Source of the DNA: Membranipora membranacea
Lineage: Eukaryota; Bryozoa; Gymnolaemata; Cheilostomatida; Membraniporidae
NCBI GenBank assembly: GCA_914767715.1
Contig: OU612067.1
Coordinates: forward strand, 9,798,001 to 9,862,000
Direction of reading: 5' to 3'
Length of the DNA stretch: 64,000 nt
Each line of letters starts with the position of its first letter. Within the stretch, counting starts at the first letter, position 1. Positions 33,905-45,300 of the stretch are shown here, piece by piece. Made by a program: the position numbers and the translations under genes. The notes beneath the pieces were generated by a model that saw nothing but the letters and a program-made list of their open reading frames with translations, was not told the DNA's origin and searched no databases.

Positions 33905-36900
33905 ATGAGGTAGGTTCAACTTAACTGGAAATCTGCTACTATTAGCCAGACATTTGAAGGAAATTTAATTACGCAATGTCTCATGAACCAGTGTATCCAA
34001 AACGTCTGAATCATCTCACGAGTCAAGGGTTAAAGGGTGATAAATTCTGAGTAGCATTGCATATACTCAGCCTCATCACTTTATACCAACTCTCACCTCA
34101 GCTAGCGAGAAATGGGTACACCCTCAAACTCGACGGAATATGTACAGAGCTATCACCACGTATGCAGCAGTATAATTAATCATGTGATACAGATCAGTCA
34201 TATAGACCCTTAATTAGTAGGCCTACTATTACAAAATCAGTTCTATAGGGGACATAACATTAGTTCCATGATGAGTCTTCACGCACCTGTCGTCAATGAC
34301 TGGTTAAGGTGTCTTTTCAGTACTGATAAAGAAATTGTAATATACTATCTAGCGTTTAGATACGCTAGTCTGTGGGTACACCAAATCTTTTCTAGTTGGA
34401 GTGTGCGTGTATATAAAGTGATGTTGAATAAATGTTAGCTATAAAAAAAGTTTGCCATTTCAAACCCGTGCGGAAAGGCAAAGTTTTCTTCATGCTTATA
34501 TTGCACTCTCCAATGTGCATACATGCACAGGCAATGTGGTGTCTCTAGCGATTCCATAAACGTATCTTTATTTGCTATCACAGCTCCTCAGGTCCTGTCA
34601 GGAAGTTTTATATGTACGATCAGGCAATACCCTATGATGAGGACATGTGTCATGAGTTTAAAGGTCACAGGAATATAGTTTTTGCAGAAGTTCCCGTAAT
34701 TTCTCAAAAAAGTGGTTCTCAGCAACCAATTTCAAAGTAAGTACCACCAAGGAGTTAAACTCCTTGGTACCACTTAACGATTTTATACATGAATTTGAAT
34801 TATCAGCAGCTTTGGTAGATTGGATCTTTTTTTGTCTTTAAACTTTATTGGATCTCAGGTCAAAGTTGATGATCATGCATTATTTTTTGAAAATCAACCT
34901 TTCAGTACATATCTTTACATGGTGATAAAAGTTGTCAATATTTACAGCTAATACAATAAGCTTTTCATGAAATTAGAAACAATCCGGTGGCAGCCTTCAT
35001 CTATGTTTCACTTCAATTTATGAAGTTTGACAGTCGTTACTGGTCAAGTTTTTCATGCTTATTGCAATGGCCTTCATGTACCTAACATACTGTCGTTAAA
35101 TAAGCGGTGAACTGCCAAAACTGCTTAAACCCTGGATTCTCAACAAATAACCCTTTCAAATATTTACAGGTTTTTGATTTCCATCAATTTTTTCCACAAA
35201 TGATTTAAAAAATGGTTTTGAAATTTTTATGGTTCTTAGTATTAAAAAAACATACCCTCAAAACGAAAATAGAAAACTTGACCGATCAGTAATGCTGTAT
35301 GTATTGTTGTTGGTTTTATAACCTACCTACCATTCAACAGCATCCATTGGTACTTTAATCGAGGAAAAAACATCAAAATACCTATACACCACACTCAATC
35401 GCCATCTACCTGATGCTGAAACAGTTAATCATCTAGAATTTTTCTCCTCAGTAGATTAATTGACTCGAGATTACCCTGGTTGATATTGCACATCTGTTAT
35501 TTATTATGCATTCTGCTTTCTGTGTTACGCTTATTCTGACTGTATACTTTGGTTCAAACGGGATCACCCCACTCAGCACTGACTGGGGTGATCCCATTTA
35601 AATCAAAGTATATAATGAATTGCTTCCTAATGTCAATGAGGATATAAATCCTTAATTCAGAAAACGATGACAATTTATCATGAACTTATTTAACACCGAT
35701 TAATGCAAGGAACAAATAAGACCATGTGAAAACAACAACAAAAAAGAAACAATAAGAAGGCATTGATGTATGTATTTAAATTCATTTAAACGCTCTATTT
35801 TGACACATCCCTAAGCATTTAAGTATCTTTATTTCTATAAATTAGTCACATGAAATCATACCTTAAATATTGTAATTACCAATGTTTTGATTCAGGACTA
35901 TAAATGCCTTCCTAAACACTGGTGTAGGCGGTACAATATACTGTGGAGTTAAAGACGATGGTTGTATCCCCGGATTAAATATGTCGCCTTACCAGGTAGG
36001 TGTTTACATTCCAGCCTTACCAGGTAGGTGTTTATATTCCAGCTCCGCCTTACCAGGTAGGTGTTTATATTCCAGCTCCGCCTTACCAGGTAGGCGTTTA
36101 TATTCCAGCCTTACCAGGTAGGTGTTTATATTCCAGCTCCACCTTACCAGGTAGGTGTTTATATTCCAGCCTTACCAGGTAGGTGTTTATATTCCAGCCT
36201 TACCAGGTAGGTGTTTATATTCCAGCTCCACCTTACCAGGTAGGTGTTAATATTCCAGCCTTACCAGGTAGGTGTTTATATTCCAGCTCCACCTTACCAG
36301 GTAGGTGTTCATATTCCAGCCTTACCAGGTAGGTGTTTATATTCCAGCCTTACCAGGTAGGTGTTTATATTCCAGCTCCACCTTACCAGGTAGGTGTTTA
36401 TATTCCAGCTCCACCTTACCAGGTAGGTGTTTATATTCCAGCCTTACCAGGTAGGCGTTTATATTCCAGCTCCGCCTTACCAGGTAGGTGTTTATATTCC
36501 AGCTCCGCCTTACCAGGTAGGCGTTTATATTCCAGCCTTACCAGGTAGGTGTTTATATTTCAGCTCAGTCACTTTTTTGTGCACATACAGGCCCATAGTT
36601 AAGGAAAAATGGTAGGGCAGGCGGCAATCCTTGAGAATGTGAAGTAAAACAAGGTTGGGTATTGTAAACTCCTCCTGTGGAGTCTAGGGTTTATCCCCCG
36701 AGCCTCCAAAGCATTTTAATGATGTAAATAGCATATTGAAGTTCCAAATGAGCCCATTCTGACATGGAATATTCAATTATAGTATTTTTGGACCACTCTA
36801 TGGAGCCCTCTGGGCGAGGCAGAGTGTTCCTGCCTCCCTTAAAATTACTGGCCTGACACACTGAGCAACCTCAAAAATTTGAAACCAAAATGATATGATG

Positions 36901-37369
36901 CTTATGAGACTGACAGTATTTTAGTTTTCAAATAAATTTTAATATACGATAAATGATATTTTCATACACAATTGTCAAAATATGGTATATTGAGAATTGT
37001 TTAAAGTTCAAGTCTTTGAATCGAGATAATGAGAGTTATCTCTGCTCATCTTCATAAACAACAAATATGTAATGGACGGAGTTGCCATATACATAGATTT
37101 TGACTTAACTTCTGTTGTTTTTTGTTGCAATTTTTGCATACCAGAAAGTTTTGCATGTACATAAATTCAATACTGTAAGATGCAAAGCACCATAAATAAC
37201 TGAGAATGCCCTGTTGTAGATGGATCATATGAGAGTCTCCCTACAGGATCTGATGGGACAAATGAAGCCAGCTGTCCCAGCACACAGGTGAGATATACAT
37301 CCACAAATATACAACACTGGGTGGAATTATTATGTTGAACTTTAATGACTGCCCACCGTTATTCATATG

Positions 37370-37408
<39 letters not shown>

Positions 37409-38992
37409 GGCACATTCAGGGATTTATGTTGTTAGGGATGAAAATTCTAATCGATGTATTTATCAATTAGGGGAACATATCTGACACTGCTCAAGCTCAT
37501 GGCAATTTACGTATGGTTGTAGAGATGAAACTTCTTCACAATATGCCATACTATATATTTTACCACTAATCCATGATATATGGTTGATTAAATTGTTGAT
37601 AAAAAAAAGATTAAAATTAAATATCCTATCAATATTCCAGGCACTGTCAAAAAGTTATCTTCCTGCATTCAACTGAGAATGTATCGCTGATAATCCCAAG
37701 AAAATGTTCATGAGTTACAAAATTTCATATTGCGCAGCTCCTCGCTTTTTTCTCTTTTTTATTTAACTTTATTGACATAACTTTGATAATGTTTGTTTCA
37801 ATTTGTCGATCAAGATACAATTAAAATGTATAAATGAGATCACGGTACAGAAAAATGTTTCAATGCAGTAAATTGTATAGCATCCTGTCCGCTAGCATCA
37901 GTTTGTATACACTGGCCCTCTTTGATGAAGAGGCTGTCTCCAGCTTTTGCTGTTCGGTGCTTCTTTATTTTGACGTTGTTACAGTTCTTTCAGCGCGTGT
38001 TATGCGCTGGCTCAGGTGCAGCCCTACATAATGTTTTGATGGAGATATTTCTTTCTGTAACAATACACTGCACACCTAATCTCGGGATCATCTACAGTCG
38101 TTTCGATTGAAGCTCCTTGCAGGCGTTCGTCGTAGCTATCGAGGCCATGGTTGGTTATTTTGAGCGCAAGATGCTGTATGCCTTTGAGGTCATTCATTTA
38201 TTTGACGTGATGTTGAACCAGGCTGGTGCTGCATATTGTACTGTGGGAAGAATGTTTGATCTGTAAGCATGAAGAAGGCTTTGTTTGTTGAGGCCATATC
38301 TTTTGAGTTTAGTCAGGCCATGACCCTTTGACCTACTGCTGCTAGCAAAGTTGTCCACATGGCTGTTGAAATTCAAGTTACAGTCCACAGTTCCTCCAAG
38401 TAGCTTGAACGAGGTGACATAATGTGGGGCCTGGGCAGAATGGAATCATTTTAACCGAGTCTAACCCGACCTTCCCTAAATTCAGCACCGCTCTTTGCGG
38501 AAGAAGCTTTTTTTAGAAATACACCTAAACACATCATCACCTGCCCTCCCACACTGATCACATGATATAATATTGCATGTATATCTCTGATCGATAAAGC
38601 GTGAATTAATTCACCTAGCCTCAGAGCAGTTGAAATGGAGTGTTTAGGAGACGTATGGATGATTACCCAAACTTTTGGATATACACTTATCATTTTCATA
38701 TTTCTTGTTAAAATAATTAAATTTAACTTGAGAAAATCTAATATTGCCTATTTACAGTTTTAAAAGAGCATTTAGTACATATTTTTGACAACAAAAGTAA
38801 CATCGAAACTGTGTATTGTTAGCCTAAGCTCAGATGAGAAAAGAAAGAATTGGTAATAATGCAGAGCTAGGTAATTGTGATTTGATCATGTCTTTTTGAT
38901 AAAATTAAAGTTGTTCTCTCTTTCAGCCGAATGTAGGTGCCCCAATATTTACGACAGAAGCTCTATATATCAGAGATACACAGTCATGTTAA
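33905..38992 (+). CDS. Schlafen/SLFNL1-like AlbA_2 domain protein
   Basis: Six exons join in phase: 33905-33909 (ATG plus two bases), 34584-34736, 35896-35995, 37220-37287, 37641-37680 and 38927-38992, giving 143 aa. The core has Schlafen-type AlbA_2 hallmarks: MCHEFKG at about 27-33, then AFLNTGVGGTIYCGVKDDG at about 58-76, then a helix-like MDHMRVSLQDLMGQMKP. It ends near EALYIRDTQS, where related proteins have a YIR motif. In the family this fold binds or cleaves nucleic acid. The acidic residues of EFKG and VKDDG would be candidate active-site positions, which is inference. It is a single-domain form with no helicase. The 37641 exon has a weak GTATCG donor and is the least certain. Confidence 0.72.
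34740..34778. repeat. Short palindrome
   Basis: GTACCACCAAGGAGTT pairs with AACTCCTTGGTACCAC. It lies right at the donor of the 34584-34736 exon and could form a hairpin in the pre-mRNA. Confidence 0.75.
35548..35613. repeat. Foldback of about 66 bp, TA-flanked
   Basis: TATACTTTGGTTCAAACGGG and GGGATCACCCCA pair with TGGGGTGATCCCATTTAAAT and TCAAAGTATA across a short loop. The form is that of a tiny Tc1/mariner-type MITE. It lies in an intron of the Schlafen-like gene. Confidence 0.7.
35987..36565 (+). repeat. 19-unit minisatellite made of splice-site cassettes
   Basis: Units are 28 bp or 33 bp, the longer ones adding CTCCG or CTCCA. Each starts CCTTACCAG followed by GTAGGTG (sometimes GTAGGCG) and runs to TTTATATTCCAG. 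The first unit is the last nine bases of the 35896-35995 exon with its own 5' splice site. Every later unit therefore repeats an exon end, a donor and an acceptor-like TATATTCCAG (TATATTTCAG in the last). Nine 28-bp and nine 33-bp units precede the final partial one at 36536. Confidence 0.95.
37376..37403. repeat. TA dinucleotide microsatellite
   Basis: A run of alternating TA within an intron of the Schlafen-like gene. Confidence 0.9.
37840..38440 (-). pseudogene. Decayed LINE reverse-transcriptase 3' region
   Basis: On the minus strand the reading runs FKLLGGTVDCNLNFNSHVD, then KRYGLNKQSLLHAYRSNI, then LPTVQYAAPAWF. These match the segment downstream of FADD in CR1/Jockey-type reverse transcriptases. 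Further on, frames are broken by stops (a SYDERLQ-like phrase near 38120). It sits inside an intron of the Schlafen-like gene, antisense to it. A related fragment lies at 24885. Confidence 0.75.
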
Positions 38993-39389
38993 TACTGTAA
39001 TCTCTAAATCAGTGTGCTGCCCTCCTATGCTTTCTTTTCTTTCACTCTTCTCAGGTCTTATTTGCTTCTTGCATTGATTGACGTAAAATAAAATTCATGA
39101 TAATAATCTCTTTTATATTATCCACTGTTTTAGTCTGTTGTTTTGTGTTTTGGAATGCTCAATTGGCTTCGGTTGATTTTCGGGTAACGGCTAAATTTTT
39201 TGGTAACGAATCTTAACAATGAAAACATGAGGTAAAAGCGCAAGTAAATTGTGTTAACGAATTAAGAAAATTATGTGAAACCATAGTGCAATATTGGGAA
39301 CCAGGTTTTAATGACATCATCCGTTATTGCTGTGGGGAGAGTTACAGTCACTCAGTGAAAATGAAGAAAGTACAGTCTATTGATTGAGC

Positions 39390-42300
39390 ATGGATGGCGA
39401 GCTTGATGATAACAACAATTATGAGCATTTACATCGGAGAAAGAAGGTGAGGAAGAAAAAAATCCGTGCGCAGCCAATATCTGAACCGACTGAGGTGATC
39501 ATAACAGCATCTTTGAGCCCAACTGATACAAATACAGGCAGACAGGAACAACCTACCACACCACGTAAACGTGTGAGGAAAAAGAAAATCAAATCTCAAA
39601 GTACAGACTCTACCGGGCCGCCCTCCCAGCCTTACTCACAGCAGTTGGCCACTGCTAAGTGTTCTGATCCAGCAATCAAAGAGGCAGTTCTCATCGCACC
39701 AAGAAGCTATGAGGAAAGAAGCGGTGTACCACCCAGGAGTAAATCTCTAGTAGATCTACCCAAGTTGTATGTCAGGCAAGTGCACGGTGTACCGCCCAGG
39801 AGTAAAGACTTTACCAGGCCCCCCTCTCAGCCCTACACACATCAGCCGGCTTCCGCTAAGCGTTCTGATCCAGCAATCAAAGGCACAGTTCTCATCGCAC
39901 CAAGACGCTATGAGGAAAGAAGCGGTGTACCGCGGCTCAGGAGTAACGACTTTACCAGGCCCCCTTCTCAGCCCTACACACATCAGCCAGCTACTGCTAA
40001 GCGTTCTGATCCAGCAATCAAAGAGGCAGTTCTCATCGCACCAAGAAGCTATGAGGAAAGAAGCGGTGTACCGCCCAGGAGTAAAGAATCTACCAGGCCC
40101 CGCACTCAGCCCTACACACATCAGCTGACTACTGCTAAGCGTTCTGATCCAGGAATCAAAGAGGCGGTTCTCATCGCACCAAGAAGCTTTGAGGAAAGAA
40201 GCGGTGTACCACCCAGGAGTAAATACTATACCAGGCCCCCCTCTCAGCCCGACACACATCAGCTGACTACTGCTAAGCGTTCTGATCCAGCAATCAAAGA
40301 GGCGGTTCTCATCGCACCAAGAAGCTTTGAGGAAAGAAGCGGTGAACCACCCAGGAGTAAACACTATACCAGGCCCCCCTCTCAGCCCGACACACATCAG
40401 CTGACTACTGCTAAGCGTTCTGATCCAGCAATCAAAGAGGCGGTTCTCATCGCACCAAGAAGCTTTGAGGAAAGAAGCGGTGTACCACCCAGGAGTAAAT
40501 ACTATACCAGGCCCCCCTCTCAGCCCGACACACATCAGCTGACTACTGCTAAGCGTTCTGATCCAGCAATCAAAGAGGCGGTTCTCATCGCACCAAGAAG
40601 CTATGAGGAAAGAAGCGGTGAACCGCCCAGGAGTAAAGACTTTACCAGGACCCCCTCTCAGCCCTACACACATCAGCCGGCTACCGCTAAGCGTTCTGCT
40701 CCAGCAATCCAAGGCGCACATGAGGAACCCTTTAGGTGAGTGTTTGTTTAGAGGTTTCTCACTGATGACTTGATAGCAGTCATATTTGCAACAACCATGT
40801 CTTCTAAAAGGTTCACAAATGATTGGTTTTAAACGAGTATGCAGTTTATATTATTTAATTGGATATCGGACAAGGTCAATTTGAAGCTGAGTACCAGTAA
40901 TCTAAAATCTATTGTCTAATGCATTTGTAGGGTGCAACTTGTGCATAATAAAGCCTACCCTGGTTTTGGGAGGAGAGTGCAATGCCCACCCAAGATATAT
41001 CATTATGACTTTGCCCGTCCTGATGCAGACGACACCACAATCCCTCATCACAGCAGTAGCAGCAGTTCATCTGACTTGGCAAGCTCGGCGAGGGAGCTGA
41101 GTCATGGTAAATCAATGGTTGACACATTTCTAAATGAATGCACTCGGTAGCTGCCGGCACCTATTTATCGAATTAAGGCCAGTTCATCATCAGCCAGCTC
41201 TTATCAACTGTAAGCGTTGTCACTATAGATAGTTTTCTGAGCTCTGATTTAGGCCTCAATTTGGAGTTGTCCTCTCTCCAGTTTGGTACTAACCCACGCC
41301 GCATAGGAAATATGTGCTGAGAAGAGGGTTATCTTGAAAGCCGCTTATAATAGGATAAAAATTATTTTTGATTCAGAATCTGCAACATTGAAAACTCATA
41401 TTGGCGTAGTTTGGGAGTAGGAGGTGGCTCAGTTGGTTAGAGCGCCGGACTCCAACACGCAAGTGTTGAAGGTCTTGGGTTCGAATCCCACTGCAGTCCA
41501 TCTTCTACTGGGGATTGGTTGGTCCCCCAGGTGTGCTCCGACCTGCCTGCAAACAGAGAGCAAATTTGCGCAGATATTGCGGCCTCGCCAATGAGGCAAT
41601 AATATTTCGCCGCCCATGCCTTGGGATGGGCGAGTGATACGACATCGGATTTTAATCATTTTTAATCAACCTTAAAAGTACCAAACTGGAGAGAGGACAA
41701 CTCCGAATTGAGGCATAAATAAGAGCTGAGAAAACTGTCTATTTGAGAGAGATTGTGATGTCCTTGGTGCCCTTGATGTCCTGGTTGATTCCTGTTGTTA
41801 TCTCTTGTAGATCTACCCAAGTTGTATGTCAGGCGTGTGCATGGTAGCGATGGAGAGGCACTTCATCCGATCGTGCAGATGGTGAGTGAGAAAATTTGTG
41901 CCACTTCTTCCAAGTTAGCACCAGCATCATTTTTAGCACCCCTGTGATTTTAGGTCAAACATCGGCAAATATTTATCTTGACTATCAGAAAATGTTTTGA
42001 AATAGTCATTCTAGCTTACACATCAGCAATACATTGAATATTATATATAATATGATATATAATTTAATATATATTAGGTTGACCTCAGTGACGCTGACCG
42101 AAATATTATTGTACCTGGCATCTTCAAGGAACTTGTTGTTGTTTACAGGGAATCCACACAGTATCTGAATTTCTTACTTTGCACTAGCAACAGGGTGTAA
42201 TCTTATTTAATCGAGGAATCATGTTTTGATTGCAAAGCCTGTGTAATAACCATAGATAAAAAAACAGTCTAGATAGGTCATTGTGTGCTTCTGTCTATCC

Positions 42301-45300
42301 AATAATATGATGGCTACTTTAGCCTCAGATCCAGGAACTTGAGCAATCTAGACCACTGTTTTTATATCTAGTGTAATAACATTCATTACAATGAACTCTG
42401 TCACCTCTGTGGAATAAATACTGTCAGCTGAACAACATCTATTATATCTTACAGGTTAAATGTGAAAATTTGAAATACAGGACCAAGAATCCCCTGCGGC
42501 TGTTCAATACCACACTTCTGCGCACCGCAGTGAGAGTAGTGCAACCAGCTGTCAAAATATGTAACATATTAAAGTGAGTGGTCTTGTTTGATACGTGTGT
42601 CGTTGATGCATTCCCTATATTATTTCTCATCCCAGTGCTGCATCCATCCAGTCAGAGACTCTCATAGAAAGCCAATTATTCGGTTGTCTCATAACTTATT
42701 TTAAGCTGTGCTAGCTGTTAACTCCAATTATCATAGTAAGTTGTAACTTGTAAAATTGTAATCCATTTAAAGGCATGGAATCATTTCTATGGTTGATTCA
42801 ATTCCTGTTCCCCGCTTTTCCATGGAAGGCAACCCCTCAGTTGGCTTAGCAGTACCAATCATATCATAATCATAATAAGTCATTAAGCATAATTGATCAA
42901 CTTTTTGCTTGCGTCTTACAGAACACCCACTGTCACCCGACCCCCTCTAGTTTGGGTCGGCAAACTAGCACAGGAACTGGGTCAAGTTCAAAAGTGGTCT
43001 GAGGTAGGCAAGACTGGCTCAAAAATGGCGTATACTCCAATCAAGACAATAGGCCCTAGTATGTAAGTGTAATTTAAAGCAGACATCTACTGCTCCTCTT
43101 CTTGCGACTTGAGTCTTAGCTGTTTGTATTGAATATTCATCAGAGCAGATCACTTTCGACCTCTTCAAATTTACTTTTGAATATTTACGCACTTCTGAGG
43201 TAGTGCTTTAGGATAAACCTAATATGCGCATCACTTTCTTACAGAACACCCACTGCCACCCGACCCCCTCTAGTTTGGTTCGGCAAACCAGCCCAGGAAA
43301 TGGGTCAAGTGCAAAAGTGGTCTGATGTAGGCAAGACTGGCTCAAAAATGGCTTATACTCCAATCAAGACAATAGGCACTAGTATGAAGCAGGAGACGAA
43401 GCCTGAACGCAATAGAAGGATCTTGACTAATGTGTTGAAGCAATACCCACCCAAGATATATCATTATGACTTTGCCCGTCCTGATGCAGACGACACCACA
43501 ATCCCTCATAGCTCTGAAACAACAGACAAATCACCACCACGACCAATAGTGGGAATTGTGAAGCGTCTCGCTGACACTCTAGCTAGCCAGTCTGATAACG
43601 CCAAAGATGTTTCTCACAAGATAAGAGAACTCCAGCAGAGGGAGAATAAGAAAGCAGTTGATAATGCGATGGAACTCACTGTCTCTGACTCATTTGAAAG
43701 TATGCTCTCGTCATATGATAAAATAGTGAGTTCGCTGTTCATAAATAAAATCATGTAGGCGGTTTTTCCTGGTTTCCCGATTGTGTACCGATTTTTACTA
43801 TACCTTAGATGTTTTATCATACTGCTTACAAAGACAGATCACATGGATATCACCTCAGCTTAACTTTGGTTAGATATTGATTCTTACGAGGTTAAAAATA
43901 CCCCAATTGCTTTTGTGTTACAGTGTTCAAGCCTGTATGACATTGTTGGACCAGAGAAGTACTCTGAGATGGAAAGTGAAATTTCCAGTAGCATTTTATC
44001 GTCCTCTATACAGCCGTTGAAGGCACCACAATCTGACAGGCCTTCTCGTACTGTCCAGAGAGCCTCAAAAGCAATCTCCTGGAGTGAGTAAACTTCTTAT
44101 TTTCTTTTTTGAGTGGTTGGTCACGCAGTCAACTAACCTTAACTACGGACTCAAAATAATATCGATGGAACCGTTGACCGTCATAAGGCAGATGTGTGCA
44201 TTAAATGAGTTTTTCAACATTACATAAGCCATGATGTTCAAATTATATTATAATATTAGGAGACCATTAAGTATAAAACGTCTCCTCAATAAATTGCAGA
44301 GCGTGGAACAGATCCTCGGAGAAGCTCTACAAAGAAAGTAAGAATAGCTGAGCCAGAGAAAGAGGTACGAATCTATGACCGTTATGATAGTCAGTTAGAT
44401 GAGGATCAGCCCACCGTCACTGAAGAACCAGAAGTGACAAGTGCGACCGTGACTGACGTAGATATGGAATCGAGTGAGATTGCTGACGAGTCAACAGAAT
44501 CAAGCCGAGTTGCAGATTCTAGTACGGATCAAACTGCAATTTCTGTAGAGTTGAGTACTTCAGGACAAATTTCAGACAAGTCAAGCCCAGGTGTTGCAAT
44601 TCAAGTTGGATCCCAATTGCACAAGGAAGCTCGCCATGGAGAAGATGAAGATGAATGGTAGGAATGCGGAGCATGCTGTGTTTGCATTGTTGCCTTACTA
44701 AGAAGTTTTTTAGAGTTGCTCATTTATCTCAGAAATGATGCTGTGCTTGTCCTATGATAATGGTATCAAATTACCAAAATTCCATAAATGGAGAAATAAC
44801 AATTAATGGAGTATTACTGAGTTATCCGATTCTTTTATTCTAGGTTTGGTTGATAGATTATTTTGTATTGGCCGACTGAGCCATTCTTCCAAAAAGTTAG
44901 TTATGATAATTCTGACTAACTACCAGTTTTTCTTACTGGCTATGGTCTATCAAATGCAAAAGGTCAAAGAGTCACAACACCAGTCAAATACTGGATAGCT
45001 TTAGACCTATATTGACTTTATCAAAATCCTTTAGCATGATGTTTTGTTACAGCGTTTGGATTGATCGGCGTACACAATTTGCTGAAATGCGCAAAGGATC
45101 AGATGACTCTCTGAATATTGAGAATGAGCTACCTCTAGATCCTGACACAGAAACCACTTGGCCAGACAACACCGAGACAACTGATCACAGTGGTCTCCTA
45201 GATGTCGCACACATTGAGGCCCATGAACAATTCTCAGCCTGGTCTCATTCGCTGGATGATGAAGATGATGTCAACAGTATAGTGGAAGTTCCAAAAGTGT

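Noticed and set aside
35987-36565. CRISPR-like array appearance
   Set aside because: Units are contiguous with no variable spacers, and the genome is eukaryotic.
36000-36615. Repetitive frames reading QVGVYIPAPPY-like units
   Set aside because: They are shadows of the splice-cassette minisatellite. The unit lengths (28 and 33) shift frame between units.
39756-40721. 321-codon minus-strand frame
   Set aside because: It is the antisense of the 138-bp coding repeats. The plus frame has the splice support and joins twelve more exons.
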